Assembly: GCF_016808335.1 (NCBI RefSeq)
Contig: NC_053145.1
Span: 23,765,534 to 23,829,533 of the forward strand
Direction: 5' to 3'
Origin: Panicum virgatum
Lineage: Eukaryota > Streptophyta > Magnoliopsida > Poales > Poaceae
DNA length: 64,000 bases
The position numbers and the translations under genes are program-made. Shown piece after piece: positions 18,890-30,625 of this stretch. Positions within the stretch are counted from its first letter, which is position 1. Each line of letters begins with the position of its first letter. The notes below the pieces were generated by a model that worked only from the letters and a program-made list of their open reading frames with translations, had not been told where the DNA came from and did no database searches.

Positions 18890-21800
18890 GACATGATGAA
18901 TTAGTGAAGATACTTAGAATATTTAATTTCAACCCATAAGATAAGAAAAAATAGCTCTATGAGAGATAAGAGTTATATATAATAGAAAGCAATTTAACCT
19001 TAGGAAAAATAAAAAATTTGCAAGTACTTGATTATTAGTGATCACCATTTTATTTCTAAGTGTGCCTCACACCAAATTTTAGTGGTAACCATGCATGGAA
19101 TGCAACCATACCTCTAATGTCACACTGTGAGGAACCAGCCCAAATTGATTTGGTTTAATCGAGTTATTGTCCATTGATCAACTCGATTAAAAGGACCAAT
19201 CCCGGTAGTCCTTGGAATGTGTCATCAGCAATACCCATGATTTAAACATACTCCACTAGCACAATAAGTGAACACCATCACACAAGCACATCCATACACA
19301 AAGTTCAGGTTACATAAAAAGGTTCAAGTACATAACATCAAGTCTTAGAGTTTTGCAGTGGAAAGTTCTACATCGTGCTCATTCCATACATAGTACAAAA
19401 TAGGAAGGTCTATATGCCGATAGTGTCCTTCTCTAGCCACCGGCCATCTACTCCTCATCCACACCTTCGTCCGAGAGGTAGAAGTACCCAAAGACAGCCT
19501 CCGACTGTGTAACACCTGCATCAACTTAACGAGAGCACCATGAGTACAAAGGGTACTCGCAGGACTTACCAAATATGGGTATATACTTGACCGACCTCAA
19601 GGAGAATGCATTTGGTTAGTAGTAAGGATAGGTCACGTTATTTAATTTTGCATGAAAAGATCAAGTTATAATAAGCAAAAGACATAGCATCTATGATCTC
19701 TATGTCATATATCAATACAATTGCAAAAGTAAAGTGATCATAAATCATGATCTCAATCTTCCATGAATTTCCTCAGTAACTCTATGTTAAAGTTAAAGTA
19801 CAAGAGCGTGCTCAAAGAACTAGAGCACGGCTATTGCAATAGATCAAAAACCCTGCAGGGGTGTATAACTTTTCCCACACGAGAACAAGACCAACGACCA
19901 TACCCATGACCAAGGATAAGTGTTGATTCATGCTTCAACCATTCACATACCTATACCCCGCTTTGAGCGAACGGTCGGAAGGGACAAATGCACCGGAACC
20001 GGATTACACTCCATCACAACCCGCACTGAATCTGCTCAATGCAAGGTGCGACTTATGCTACTTAGCTTACCATCTCATTATAAAGCATGTGGTTTGTACG
20101 AAAAAGTACTCAAGTATTAAAGCGATTATGCATCGGTCCTTAATCAACCCAAGCAAGCCTAAACATTTGAGTTCCACTCCCAACATGGCTCTACCATACT
20201 TGCTCAAGTCCGAATCACCTTTCATAGTTGCTCAATTTTATCCAACATTGACTAATCATGTAGAATTAAGCATACATCCTATAGCTCGCGAGCGGTGGTG
20301 ACCTTGCCACCTCTTGTCTTCTACCGAAGCTAAGCATGATTAAACATATAATTCATGACACCTAAACAAGCATACTCACTTAGGAGGTAATATTCTAAGC
20401 AAGATTGGTAATGCATCAAATATGTTCTAAGCAAGTATTGATACATATAGTAACTCATGCGCAAACAAGACACATATACTTCATTGATTCAAAATAGGGG
20501 GATAAATGATGCATAGGTGCCAACCTTGATTCCCAACTGTGGTGTCATCTCCCAAGGTCTCCGACTCGTGCTCACCCTCCTCTTGCTCCGACCTCACGGT
20601 CTCTACACGAGTGCAATGATGCTTGATAAATAAATATGTCATGAATGATTACAATGGTATGAGAATGACTTGAGAAATTATGGCTAAACATTGCAAATCT
20701 ATGATAGAAGAGGCTAGACATTTTAGTACATAGGTGCATTATCTATGGTTAATTGCAAGGGTAGTAGATGGGTAAACGATCGATGACTGTCCGGCATAGG
20801 AGAAGCGGACCGTCCGGTCCTAAATGGCGGACCATTCGGCCAACCGTCCGTCGGCCAACCGTGGACCGTATTTATGGGTACCCGGATACTCCGGTTATAT
20901 GTCTGGACACTCCGGACATATGTTCAGACCTCCGATCGTATGAACTGCGGACCATTTTGGTGGACAGTCCGCAAGACGATAGCGGATCATTTTTAGGGGT
21001 TCAGCGATCCGATCAATGGACTTAGGGGTTCGGAGATCCGGTCGATGAACTGCAGACCGTCCGCCCCTAAGGGGGAGACCGTCTGCCTCACAATTTTCTT
21101 GGAGACCCAGTGACGTTCAGAAAGGCTGTTGGTTGGGTCGTGTGACTAGTGGACTGTCCGGCCTTGGTGGGTGGACCGTCCGCACCACGGTCGAGGCTCA
21201 CGGGCAAGTTCGCCGCTGGCGATTCCGGCCACGGTTTGGGATGGGATTTGTTCCTAAAGGTTCCTGAAAGTGTGGGGAGTTCATTTTGGTAACTAAATCT
21301 CACATGCATTGAGGTTTCAAAGCTCTAGGTCATCAATGGTGAAAGTACTCTAGGTAGCTTCATGGCTTCCAAACCTTGGGCAATGAGAATAGATCGGGGA
21401 TAGGATGAGCTCACCAGCGACAAGTGCAACACCGGCAAGGGCTTCAAGATGGTGGAGAGGGCTTGGTGAAGCTCGAGCTCGTCCTTCTTGCTTGAAGCTT
21501 AAGGAAGAAGAACAAGTTGGGAAAGATTTTGGGGAAACTCCTTGCTCCAAGGAAGATGATGAAGTAGAGGTGGTGCAGCTCGTCGGCATCAGTCTTCGGT
21601 GTCCTCCGGTGAAGCGTTGGCGAGGGGGAGGTGCAGTTCTTCAATGGTGGGAAGATGGGGAAGCTCCTCCATGACTTGGGGTTAGAGAGAGAGGAGGGAG
21701 AGAGAGCGCGCAATAGGTGCTCTGGTGGAAGGAGGGTTCAGGCTGACGTGTGGGGGCCGAGGGGTACATGGCATCCAAGTTCTGTCGTGTCACAAAAGCT
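18890..21800 (-). mobile_element. Gypsy-type LTR/leader sequence, non-coding
   Basis: No convincing gene is present. The region lies upstream, in the minus sense, of the ORF and gag fragment above, so it is probably that element's long 5' LTR and leader. Possible ends are TGTGACACGACAGAACTTGG on the minus strand at about 21792 and a TGTGAGGAACC junction near 19127. These ends are not confirmed by a target duplication. Positions 20780-21190 are packed with variants of GCGGACCGTCCGG. Frames at 21350-21710 are GC-rich shadows without a recognisable product. Confidence 0.45.
20780..21190. repeat. Cluster of GGACCGTCC-type palindromic motifs
   Basis: At least ten variants of the dyad GGACCGTCCG or GGACTGTCCGG occur in 410 bp (for example 20786, 20808, 20829, 20843, 20863, 20948, 20964, 21055, 21153, 21173). 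The same type of array is common in the U3 of grass Gypsy LTRs. Irregular spacing makes it a motif cluster and not a simple tandem repeat. Confidence 0.6.
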
Positions 21801-22211
21801 GTCGAGATCGCCCCACACCTCCTAGTTCATTTAGGCAATGAAGATGTCGTTGCTGTTGGTCATCCGTGTAAGTTGTGAATTGTGATAGTGATCCCACGAT
21901 CCTTTTTAATCAGATGGGACTTTTTTTTAATATGTATGGGACCACTGATAGTGTCAGAACCAAGGCACTGATAGATACTACTCGCATAGACGCAGCCACA
22001 TCACCACGGCGTGATCACACTAAAACATCTATATCCATGGAATTATTCTGCCAAAAATTAACATTTCAACATTCAAGCTCAAAACATCAAAATGCCAGAA
22101 CCGGTACAGCTCAAGCAAACCGAAACTTCTGCATGGTACTCACAGCTAACATCTGAATGTACACTGGACTCACCAATGCAATGCCCAAAAAACCAGCCTG
22201 TATCCCACTCC

Positions 22212-24639
22212 TCAAGAACCTAGTAGCCTTTTGATTTCCGCTTTCTGCTCTGAGGTCAGCCTCGTGGGGAATTTGATGCTGAATTTGATCCTAAGATTCC
22301 CCTTCTTGGAAGGATCCTTCGGAATCGGCATGCCCTCTCGGGGAACAACCTCCTCATAGCTAGGGTAGATGACATTGTTTATCTGTACTGTCAGGTTCCG
22401 ACCATCCAATGTTGTTACACTAACAGTACATTCTGTCAAGGCTTCGGCCAAGGAAATCTTCTGAGTCATGACCAGATCATTCCCATCTCTTGTGAATATA
22501 TCATGTGGTTTCTCATCAATTATGAATACAATATCTGCAGGAATTATGTGTGGGGCCTCATTACCCTTTTCAGGAAATGTTATTTTTGTCCCTTTCTTCC
22601 ATCCAGGTTTTATGTCAATTGTTAGGATCTCCTCGACAACCATAGTTCTCCTGCCAAATGAATAAAGACATTTATTGCTGAGAATGACCCAACCAAAATT
22701 AGCACATGCTCATTGAAAACAACACAAATATACCAAGCCAGATAAGAAGACAATTCAAGGAAAACATGTGGCACAAAAAAAAAACAGAATGGTCAAGCTT
22801 ACTACCGGAACAATCTTATGTTTAACATCCCTATCACCAATTCAAGATGGAAACTAGTGAAAGGTAACCAAAAATACTAAATGAACTCCTAAGATGGGTC
22901 ATGCTCAGGCAAGAGAAGGCTGCCAAGACATCATTTTGTTCAACTGACAAAGAATATAATTGATAGAAACAAGTGCTGAATAATAAGTTTATTCCCAGAA
23001 AGAAAGAAATGACGTGATACATTAGCTGAATATGTTTGTCAAGCCATGACAATTGATAAAAGGATTGACAGTCCCAGAAAACAGATAAGGCACAAGTGCA
23101 GGATAATGAGTTTATTCCTCAAGGATAATGCATGACTGTCTCGGTGAAGATCACAGTATCAACACCTGAGGAGTCGTAAAACTTATGGTCTTGGTCAAAG
23201 AGTGAAGTTATAGCTCGAGTTTCTGTCAAACAAATGCACCAAAGAATTTACAGTTTTCTGCTACGAGAAAAAAATTGATTAATGTGGTTGGTTGAAATGC
23301 AGATCAACTAAGCAGCATGTGATTTTTTACTAGGGCCCATTAACAAGCCCTTGAGTTTATGTAGCTCCAGATATTATACTATATATGTTTCTACTCGAAT
23401 AAACTTTGGAAACTTCAACTTTCCAAATATTGTTCAATGTTATCAAACCAGGAAACAATTCAACTTCCCTAATACTATTGAACGTTATCAAACTACAAAA
23501 CAATATGAATGTGTCATTCCTGGTTGGTGCTGAGGCTGGAGATTACATGTGTTATCTAACAAAATACTCTACAATCTCTTCTCTCTCTTAAAAGCTGCCC
23601 GCCTTAAAGCCTCTTTATTATCTACAATAATTATGGAGAAGGGGTTACAACTACATAATAATCTATCCCTAAGAAAAAGAGTGTTTGGTGTGCTATAATC
23701 TAGATATCGTAAATAATCATGCGTAATTGATAGATGTATTGATGAAAACCAATTACATATATAGGCCGGCAGCCAAGATAATCCTCCTCTGACTTATAGA
23801 AACAGAATCAGAGGAGGTTACGGGCTGGGTCCACACATGATTACGCTAGGATCTGGTGCACCAGACATGGGCAAAGTGTGCTGATCCATCTAGCATCTAG
23901 CTATCCATATTTGCTAACAAATCTCATTATGTCATAATGCAGGGTTTTGAAAGTAAGCAAAGCGTACATAAGACTTGATCAAGGTTTATCTATTAAACTG
24001 ACACCTAGGAACCACAATGGAGTGCTATATTCGCAATTCACAACCTTAGTTTTCAACAGACGGTGCTAGTTTACGTCAGTCCGTAGACCGTGCCTGAAAT
24101 GGTAATATGTCTCTTCCACATAAATAAAAGCAGTCTGCAATTCTGCATATTCACTTAATAAAAGCAGTTATGAGAATATGTGAATCCATGGTGGCAACTG
24201 ACAAATAAAATTCGACCATGGGAGGAGACTCCCCCAGGGCTTGGTTCTAAGAAGGTGCCTTGCACCAAACCCAGGTCGGGACGGGAGTTTCTACAACTCC
24301 CGGAGTTCACCACTTTAACCGGTCCACCACAGAGCTTGGCCACATGGTGACAGATTATCTGATTAAAAAGGCTTATTTCACTACACGGCTCTAAAGGTTG
24401 TTTGTCTGTCTCAATTGGTCCCTTCTTTGTTCGTAAGCTTGCGGAGGTTTGTCACGTAGATGCATTAGCTAGGCCATGGAAAAACAATGGTGTCGCAACT
24501 CGCAACACCTAGTGATGCAATCAGAGAATTTTCCAAATGCAAGTGATTATTTACTGTTGACATCACTAGAGTAAGATGGATCCAACCCACAACATGCTGG
24601 CTTAAGTGCAACATTGATGTTGAACATAGACAGTAGCCC

Positions 24640-24670
<31 letters not shown>

Positions 24671-26330
24671 CCCTCTTCTCTGACCTAACAAAGCTCATTA
24701 AAACTGTCAGCTGTACCAAACTCAAGAGTGTTGATTTTAGTTATCATTATTTCACTCTCTTTCAGAATGGATAATATTTCCATTTTCTCTCAAATAAAAG
24801 TAAATACTAAAATATTTAAGCTCAGTGACCAGACAACAGAATTAGCATTTGAGTTTTATGTGCCAAGGTTAGGAAATCAGAAATTGTTAAAGAAACTCTG
24901 GTTCAATTCAAAAGCTTACATGGTGCAAAAGGGCAATGGGTTCCAATTTTGATTGTTCTCAGTGATATTTCATAAAAATATCTAATGTCGCTACAGAATA
25001 GTGTGAAATTTCAGGTTCTGTACATTTAGCGATGTACAAATCACACACTGTCAATAAAATAAGTTCCTGTTCCTCTATTGATTGTTTAATGTGACACTGC
25101 AAGAACAATATCTAATTTTAAAGCACATAATAATATTCACTCACCCGCCAGCATCTAAAATCTCCCGTGAGATCTTCATCTTCTTGGAGGTACCTTTGTA
25201 CAAATCAGCAAGGTTGCATGGCAATCGGTTCTCAATTGGAGGAGCCTTGGAAGGCCGCTGTGGAACATGCATTGATGCCTCACCAGGGAACTGAGGGTAG
25301 GACCCAAATACGTCATCGCCGAACATCCCAAACCTTGAGCCCCTCATGCCCCTCTCAGCACCTCCTCCCATGCCACCCATGCTTGAGAAAGGGCTTGAGA
25401 ACCCAAAGAACTCGGCAAAAATATCATCTGCACTGCGAGGGTTGAACTGGAATGTAGACGCATTCCCACCATAGTAGGAAGACCCACTGGGACCACCTGC
25501 TCCAGGAGGTGGAACCTGACCCTTGAGCCCTTCTTCCCCGTACTGGTCATAAACTGCCCGCTTTTGTGAGTCACTCAACACCTTCAAGCAAAACACGCAA
25601 GATCAAGTGTAAATACTTTACTGCTAAGGCACAGGCAGCAATTAGCTCACTGGTGTCACAGTAATCAGTGCAGAAATTGATCCTAATCCATAGCATGACA
25701 AAATCAAAACAAGTGCACATACACTAAAAGCAGGGAAAACAAGTCATATATGGGGAGGTTGAATAAGTGGCCAAATTCTAGAGAAATGGCACTAACTTAC
25801 AGGCTCTGGAAATGGCCTACGAACGTCAGCATCAAAATGATGTCACTGTATCCAAACTAGAGTGCTGTTGTCTGATTCCACAAAACAACGCAGAACGCGA
25901 ATCTTAAATTTGCATCAGATCGAAAGGCACTAGAGGCCAGAGCTCACTCGGGATGCAGAAATTAGATCTTCTCGCACAAAAGAGCCTTGTTTGCCCCAAT
26001 GCCGAGCACACCGTCATAAACTACAGCTATCCGATCCGTATTAAGAGGAAATGGATAAGCGCATCCTCAATCCTCAATCGAACACCATTCTCTTCCTCGG
26101 CGGCCAGCTACGAGCACTGGCACAGATCAGAGGCGCAATGGGGCCAGGAGAGAGAGCGGGCGAACCTCGTAGGCCTCTGAGATCTGCTTGAACTTGGCCT
26201 CGGCCTCCTTCTTGTTGCTGGGGTTCTTGTCCGGGTGCCACTTCATGGCGAGCTTCCGGTACGCCTTCTTGAGCTCGTCATCGGAGGCGCCGCGCTCCAC
26301 CTGCAGCACCTTGTAGTAGTCCACCCCCAT
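22212..26330 (-). CDS. DnaJ/HSP40 co-chaperone, type II (DNAJB1-like), 346 aa
   Basis: Exons are 26330-26166, 25581-25145 and 22650-22212 (minus strand). Splice sites are GT-AG, phases agree, and the stop is at 22214-22212. Residues 1-66 are the J domain, with HPD at 32-34 (KWHPDKN), the motif that stimulates the Hsp70 ATPase. A Gly/Phe-rich linker follows ([27 protein letters not shown], about 75-160). Then come two C-terminal substrate-binding domains ([59 protein letters not shown]). There is no CXXCXGXG zinc region, so it is type II. Length fits the roughly 340-aa plant family; the protein should be cytosolic/nuclear and help Hsp70 fold clients. No lesion is seen. The C-terminal region reads [15 protein letters not shown], slightly unusual but intact. 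MITEs sit about 265 bp upstream of the ATG. Confidence 0.93.
24632..24672. repeat. Poly-C plus (CA)n microsatellite in DnaJ intron 2
   Basis: About 22 C residues are followed by a CA dinucleotide run of about nine repeats, within intron 2 of the DnaJ gene. Exact length is likely to be polymorphic and may include assembly error. Confidence 0.85.
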
Positions 26331-26593
26331 CCTGCCGCCGCCGTCCCGGTCTGGCGGGGGCGGCGGGCGTCGGCGTCTGGGCGCCTCGCGCGGCGGTGGC
26401 GGGGGGTCGGGGCGCGGCGAGGTGGGATGTGGGCTTGCGCCTGTGAGGGTCGGGGAATTTTCGTGCGTGGCAGATTCAGGAACTGGCGGACAGGCCTGGC
26501 AGGGGGATTCCCGATCTCGCAGCATCACAGCGGACGGGGGTGGCCACGTCGGCGGCTGCCGACTCGACAGACATGCCAGGCCCCGCTGACAAA

Positions 26594-27208
26594 CTCCCTC
26601 CGTCCCATAATAAGGGCGCGTTTAGCTCCCAAAAATTTTCACCCAAAAATTTTCACCTCCCCTTTAAACACATATATAAAGCATTAAATGTAATTAAATA
26701 ATAAAACTAATTACACAGTTTGGATGTACATGACGAGACGAATCTTTTAAGCCTAATTAGTGCATGATTAGCCATAAGTGCTACAGTAACCCACATGTGC
26801 TAATGACGTGGTCAAAGGCCTCAAAAGATTCGTCTCATGGTTTCCAAGTGAGTTCTAAAATTAGTTTTTTAATTAGTGTCCGAAAAGTCTTCCCGACATC
26901 CGGTCAAAGTGCTGATTTGACATCCAAAAATTTTTGGACGGGAAACTAAACGCGCCCTAATAATAATAAGTGCACATCTCACATTTCGAGAAGTCAATAA
27001 ACATTAAATTTGACTATATTTATAAAAAATAATATTAACATTTATATCTCTAAACAAATTTTGTTATGAAAATACATGATATAATTAATCTAATGATGTT
27101 TATTTAGTACCATAATAATTAATATTTATATAATATATATTTGGTCAAACTTAAAAGTGTTTGACTCCTCGAAGTGCGAGATAAGTACTTATTTTGGGAC
27201 GGAGGGAG
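26594..27208. mobile_element. Stowaway-like (Tc1/mariner) MITE, interrupted
   Basis: The ends CTCCCTCCGTCCCATAATAA (26594) and TTATTTTGGGACGGAGGGAG (to 27208) are inverted copies, the hallmark of the CTCCCTCCGTCC Stowaway-type family. A TA follows on the right (27209-27210); the left flank reads AA where TA is expected. Without the inner element at 26614-26957 the MITE is about 270 bp. It lies directly upstream of the DnaJ start. Confidence 0.85.
26614..26957. mobile_element. Tourist-like (PIF/Harbinger) MITE nested in the Stowaway
   Basis: It begins GGGCGCGTTTAGCTCCCAAA and ends with the inverse TTTGG..GGGAAACTAAACGCGCCC. It is flanked by TAA on both sides (26611-26613 and 26958-26960), the 3-bp target typical of PIF/Harbinger MITEs. 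At 344 bp it has no ORF. Confidence 0.88.
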
Positions 27209-27441
27209 TATGGATTTGGAAACAAAAATCTAGTGCAGGTACAGTACTCAATTGCAGGTGGCTCTCCAGACCTAAAACCATATCACACTAGGAATTTGAA
27301 TCTTTTTTGAAGGTAAGAATTTGAATTTCTCCTAAGCAATGTTAGGAATGTCCGGTTTCTACCCGATTCTATAGAAAAAAACTACTTAGTTGTGCAAATG
27401 CTTAGCCTGTAATTTAGAGTTGTTAATACATTAGCTCTCCC

Positions 27442-27657
27442 CGAAAAGAGGTGATCCAGCCACATCTTTCAGTAGTACAGCTGCCTTGTTACGACTCACT
27501 CCAGTAGTTAGTCTAGCCTTAGCCATTCCCCTTCTTACAGTTAAAGGTAACGACTTCAAACCCGACCAGCTCTTATAGTGTAACGGACGGTGTGTACAAG
27601 GCTCGGAAACAGATTCACTGCCGTATGGCTGACCGGCGATTACTAGCGATTCATGCT
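27442..27657 (-). pseudogene. Decayed plastid 16S rRNA 3' end (NUPT fragment)
   Basis: The plus strand is the antisense of the last ~215 nt of chloroplast 16S rRNA. Landmarks are AGAGGTGATCCAGCC (anti-Shine-Dalgarno end), CCTTGTTACGACT, GGTAACGACTTC, GACGGTGTGTACAAGGC and GCCGTATGGCTGACCGGCGA. The order is that of plastid and not mitochondrial rRNA. Compared with the chloroplast sequence as I know it, most changes are C-to-T or G-to-A, and there are small indels, as expected for old, methylated organelle DNA in the nucleus. It is not a functional rRNA gene. Confidence 0.88.
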
Positions 27658-27841
27658 TTTCAAGTATAATCTCTATTGTTTAGGATTCCAGCAAAAAGTG
27701 GTCCCGGAGCTCAAATCGTTGTCCCACTAAGTTTCTTTTTCGAAAATTAAATCTGTACAACAAAAATGTAATGGGAAAATGTATATTTTTCATTCATTCA
27801 ATATCGTGAAACAATGCTAAAAGTGTGGCTTTATCCTCTAT

Positions 27842-28600
27842 GGTCCTGTTTGGATGCATGAAATATTTTTTACATCACCACCTTTTAGCTCCAAATAGCC
27901 CAAAAAATCCAAACAGAGAGCTATTTCAGAACTATTTGCAAATAGCCCATCGGAAAAACTATCCCTTCAAGAGGTGATGATTGCCAATTATTTCGGGTGG
28001 GTTCCTCTGAAAAAATTAAAGTCTCTCTCCCAGGGAGCATCAGATCCCGCTCGCCTCCCACCTACACCACGCCCTCCAACCCCCATGGCGAGGCCTCCAC
28101 CACCCGCGCCGCCACCTCCCCCACTAGAGCCCCCCTCCCACCACCAGCACCGTCACGTCCCCAACCCGCCAGCCACGCCGTGTCCCCCATCCGACAGTGC
28201 CGGTGCAAGCCCACCCGCCCGCGCCGCCTTCTTTCTCACCCGCCGCGCTGCCTGCTTGGCCACCTGCCAACGCCGCCACCTCCCCCCGCCTGCAGATTCG
28301 GCCCACCACCTCCTATCGGCGTCTTCGCCCCCCAGGACTTCAATTTTGTTGTCCATGGATGGTGGCGGGTTTGATTTGTTCTCCCACAAACGCAGACACA
28401 CAAAAGGGCCATAGCGTAGCAAGCATCCTAGATCATGCAGTAAGAGAGAGATAATGAGACTCCAATGATTGAGAAAATATATTAAATGTCAATAACCTTT
28501 GGATCCAAATAGCTCAAAGAGTTATTTTATTGGAGGACTATTTTCATGGGCTAAACAATAGCCCAAAAAATTATCACTAGATACTTCTCCAAACAGGACC
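27842..28600. mobile_element. TIR element with TAT target duplication and GC-rich payload
   Basis: Termini GGTCCTGTTTGGA and TCCAAACAGGACC are perfect 13-bp inverted repeats flanked by TAT (27839-27841 and 28601-28603). The AT-rich arms carry matching motifs (CAAATAGCCC / GGGCTAAACAATAGCCC). The centre, about 28030-28390, is strongly GC-rich and contains an uninterrupted plus-strand frame (27974-28414, Pro-rich, 146 codons). This unlike-host payload between short arms suggests a captured genomic segment, as in Pack-type elements. The frame has no recognised domain and overlaps others, so coding is not claimed. Confidence 0.75.
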
Positions 28601-28603
28601 TAT

Positions 28604-29116
28604 ATTTCAACAGGTGCAATCAATCTATTAACTATTAAATGGGTGCACTGGTCATCCCTACCTGAGCATTAATTAACTACCGGAGTTTCATGGAGAGTTT
28701 TATAAGCATTAATTTCTATGCCACATTACCAATTTTGCTGATTTGGCAAGGTATTTATGAGGAGATAAAGAGGAGTTTCATCCCTATGAAACTCCTGGGA
28801 CACTCAAATATTTTGGACGCTAAGTTGGACAAATCACTGTAATAGTTCGATGCTAATTGGTTTCTTTAATCTGCCTATCAGATTATTGCGTGGCCCAAAC
28901 CCTGCAAACAACCCTAGCAGATGGCACTAAATTATGGTTAAATCAACACATGGGTGATTAATGCATCAATTTAGTTAGTAAGGATTCAATGACACCAATT
29001 ACTTAAGGATGCACAATATATTTTTCATAAACAATAATAAGCATCATATAATCCCTTCAGCATGTTTGACTCGGCTAGTTTGGTTTGTCATAGTTAGATA
29101 TTACCGAACAAAACTA
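28604..29116. other. Intergenic, probable short MITE at 28680-28797
   Basis: The pair GGAGTTTCAT (about 28682) and ATGAAACTCC (about 28786) marks a MITE of about 120 bp. A sequence with the same ends and TATCAGCAAATTTATTGATATGG-like centre occurs at about 53670-53790. Nothing else is recognised. Confidence 0.4.
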
Positions 29117-29121
29117 TATTG

Positions 29122-29703
29122 TGTTAGTTGAGAATAACCTTTGGGGCGAAAGAGTATCACAACAGCTCGAAGACCGGAGGTCAAAGCCTCCTTTGCAGAT
29201 TGCGCCAAGAACAAGAGCACAGAAATCAATGCAAGCGTAACTCCTCACTTGTATTCAATGTCCCATCAACTACAGTTACAGGGGGTATTTATAGCGGACG
29301 GTTCACCTTCCCATCGGTTTGGATTCCCCGTTTTGCCCCTAACGCCAGATTCTAGGAATATTTCCTGGACAATTAAGTACATTTACACAGTGGTGGATTA
29401 CAACTAAGATCCTGCTTGCGTCATGCCCATGGCTCACTTTGCTTCGGACCTGGTCTTCGGCGGCCCGGGCGGACTCTTGCGGCTTCATGGACTCCATTTT
29501 CGGCCCGCCGCCTTCGCCCCCGCCGAAGATCACGCCCTTCATCAGGGCATTCGGCAGACCCACCTTGAGTACCCTTCGCGCAGAAGGCCTTCGGCAGGGT
29601 GGCGAAGGTGTTGTTGCTTCGTCCTGACTTCGCCGTCTGCTTCCATCTTGCTCAGTCTTCGACGGGTCGCCTTTGATGGCGTCCGAAGGTGGCATCCCCA
29701 ACA
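29122..29703 (-). mobile_element. Solo LTR with TATTG target duplication
   Basis: The sequence from TGTTAGTTGAGAATAACC (29122) to GGGATGCCACC-complement ending CCCCAACA (29703) has TG/CA termini. It is flanked by TATTG on both sides (29117-29121 and 29704-29708). A TATA box on the minus strand (CTATAAATACCCC, about 29295-29283) and the order of elements make the minus strand the sense strand. No internal sequence is present, so this is a solo LTR left by LTR-LTR recombination. The overlapping frames in its GC-rich part (29340-29700) are not genes. Confidence 0.85.
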
Positions 29704-29708
29704 TATTG

Positions 29709-30440
29709 TTCAGATGCGTGTGAGCAATGAAAATGGCTTTTGTGAGAGGTTGCCCCTACGCCAATCCTGCTGTCGTCCTCCTCCCTAGTGCTCGTGGACA
29801 CTATCGTGACAGACTCATCGCTGCCTCCCTCCACGCCTCCGCTGCACAGCTACGCCTTCACTACTCTGTTGCGCCTCCACTGACCGCAACACGATGTCGA
29901 AAGGAAGATTCGAATTGGAAACCACCTAGATACGGATTTGGAGGTGGGAGGAGATAATGGACTGGAGGGCAGAGGATCTATTTATCGCGTGCGCAAGTGA
30001 CACATCGTAGAAGGGCGACACCATTGCTGTAGGTGGGCATGAGCACTGTTCGTCTTCCTCCCCGAGCTCGTGATGGTGTGCCGGGTTACGGGATGGGGTT
30101 GCTGGGGTTGTAGTGTCCGCTAGACATAGAAAAGGGGTAGGGGTGGTAGAGAAGACCGGCGGTGACGGCGGGTAGCTGGGTGGCGGCGATCGCCAGCGGG
30201 GATGCCGGCATCCGTGGGCGGCGGCTTGGGTGCGAGCCTACGACTGCGATAGTGCAGCTCGCACTCGAGCGAACGAGAAATAGACGCCCCAACCGGAGAG
30301 AGCCTAGGCGGTGCGGCTCAGCGCGACGGATGCGGGTATAGATTTTTCGTTCCTAAACGATCAAGTATGAACTTGGGCCCCACTTTTGTGCCCTCCAAAG
30401 GCCCAACCCAGCCATTGACATTTATAGTTTTTCAAAAAAA
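29709..30440. other. Intergenic upstream of the TM/coiled-coil gene, nothing recognised
   Basis: This is GC-rich sequence with short frames on both strands but no recognisable product. Possible promoter function is not visible in the sequence. Confidence 0.35.
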
Positions 30441-30449
30441 AAGCCATTG

Positions 30450-30625
30450 CGAATTGGCTTGTAGTTTAATCGTAGGACGGATCATTGGAACGCTACCCAC
30501 CAGGGTTTAAATTCTGGTGCTCGCACTTTTTTCTGGTTTTTTCTAGGATTTACTGGCGCGACGTTCAGTTGACAACGAGGCGCCAGTGGTGACTTCGAGA
30601 ATCTTCAAATATGTTTGATATGTCA
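30450..30625 (+). mobile_element. Au-like SINE immediately upstream of a gene
   Basis: The core CACCAGGGTTTAAATTCTGG followed by TGCTCGCACTTTTTTCTGG, a short AGGATTT segment, ACGAGGCGCCAGTGGTGACT and TTCGAGAATCTTCAA follows the plant Au SINE consensus as I know it. It includes the tRNA-derived box B (GGTTTAAATTC) and a degenerate box A around GCTTGTAGTTTAATCG. The 3' end near 30625 lacks a clean T-run, so the copy is old. It ends only about 60 bp before the ATG at 30689. Confidence 0.75.

Noticed and set aside
21350..21825. Frames of 60-89 codons on both strands
   Set aside because: They mirror each other in GC-rich LTR-like DNA and match no known product.
24155..24345. tRNA-derived SINE in DnaJ intron 2
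   Set aside because: The minus strand has a GGGTTTGGTGC element and a hairpin-like CTCCCGG/CCGGGAG pair, but boxes A and B and the ends could not be fitted to a family, so it is not listed.
27442..27657. Bacterial 16S contamination or a functional rRNA gene
   Set aside because: Only the last ~215 nt are present, with many changes in conserved sites and indels, inside ordinary grass repeat DNA; a decayed plastid insert explains it better.
27974..28414. 146-codon Pro-rich protein
   Set aside because: No homology recognised, several registers open at once; treated as payload of a TIR element.
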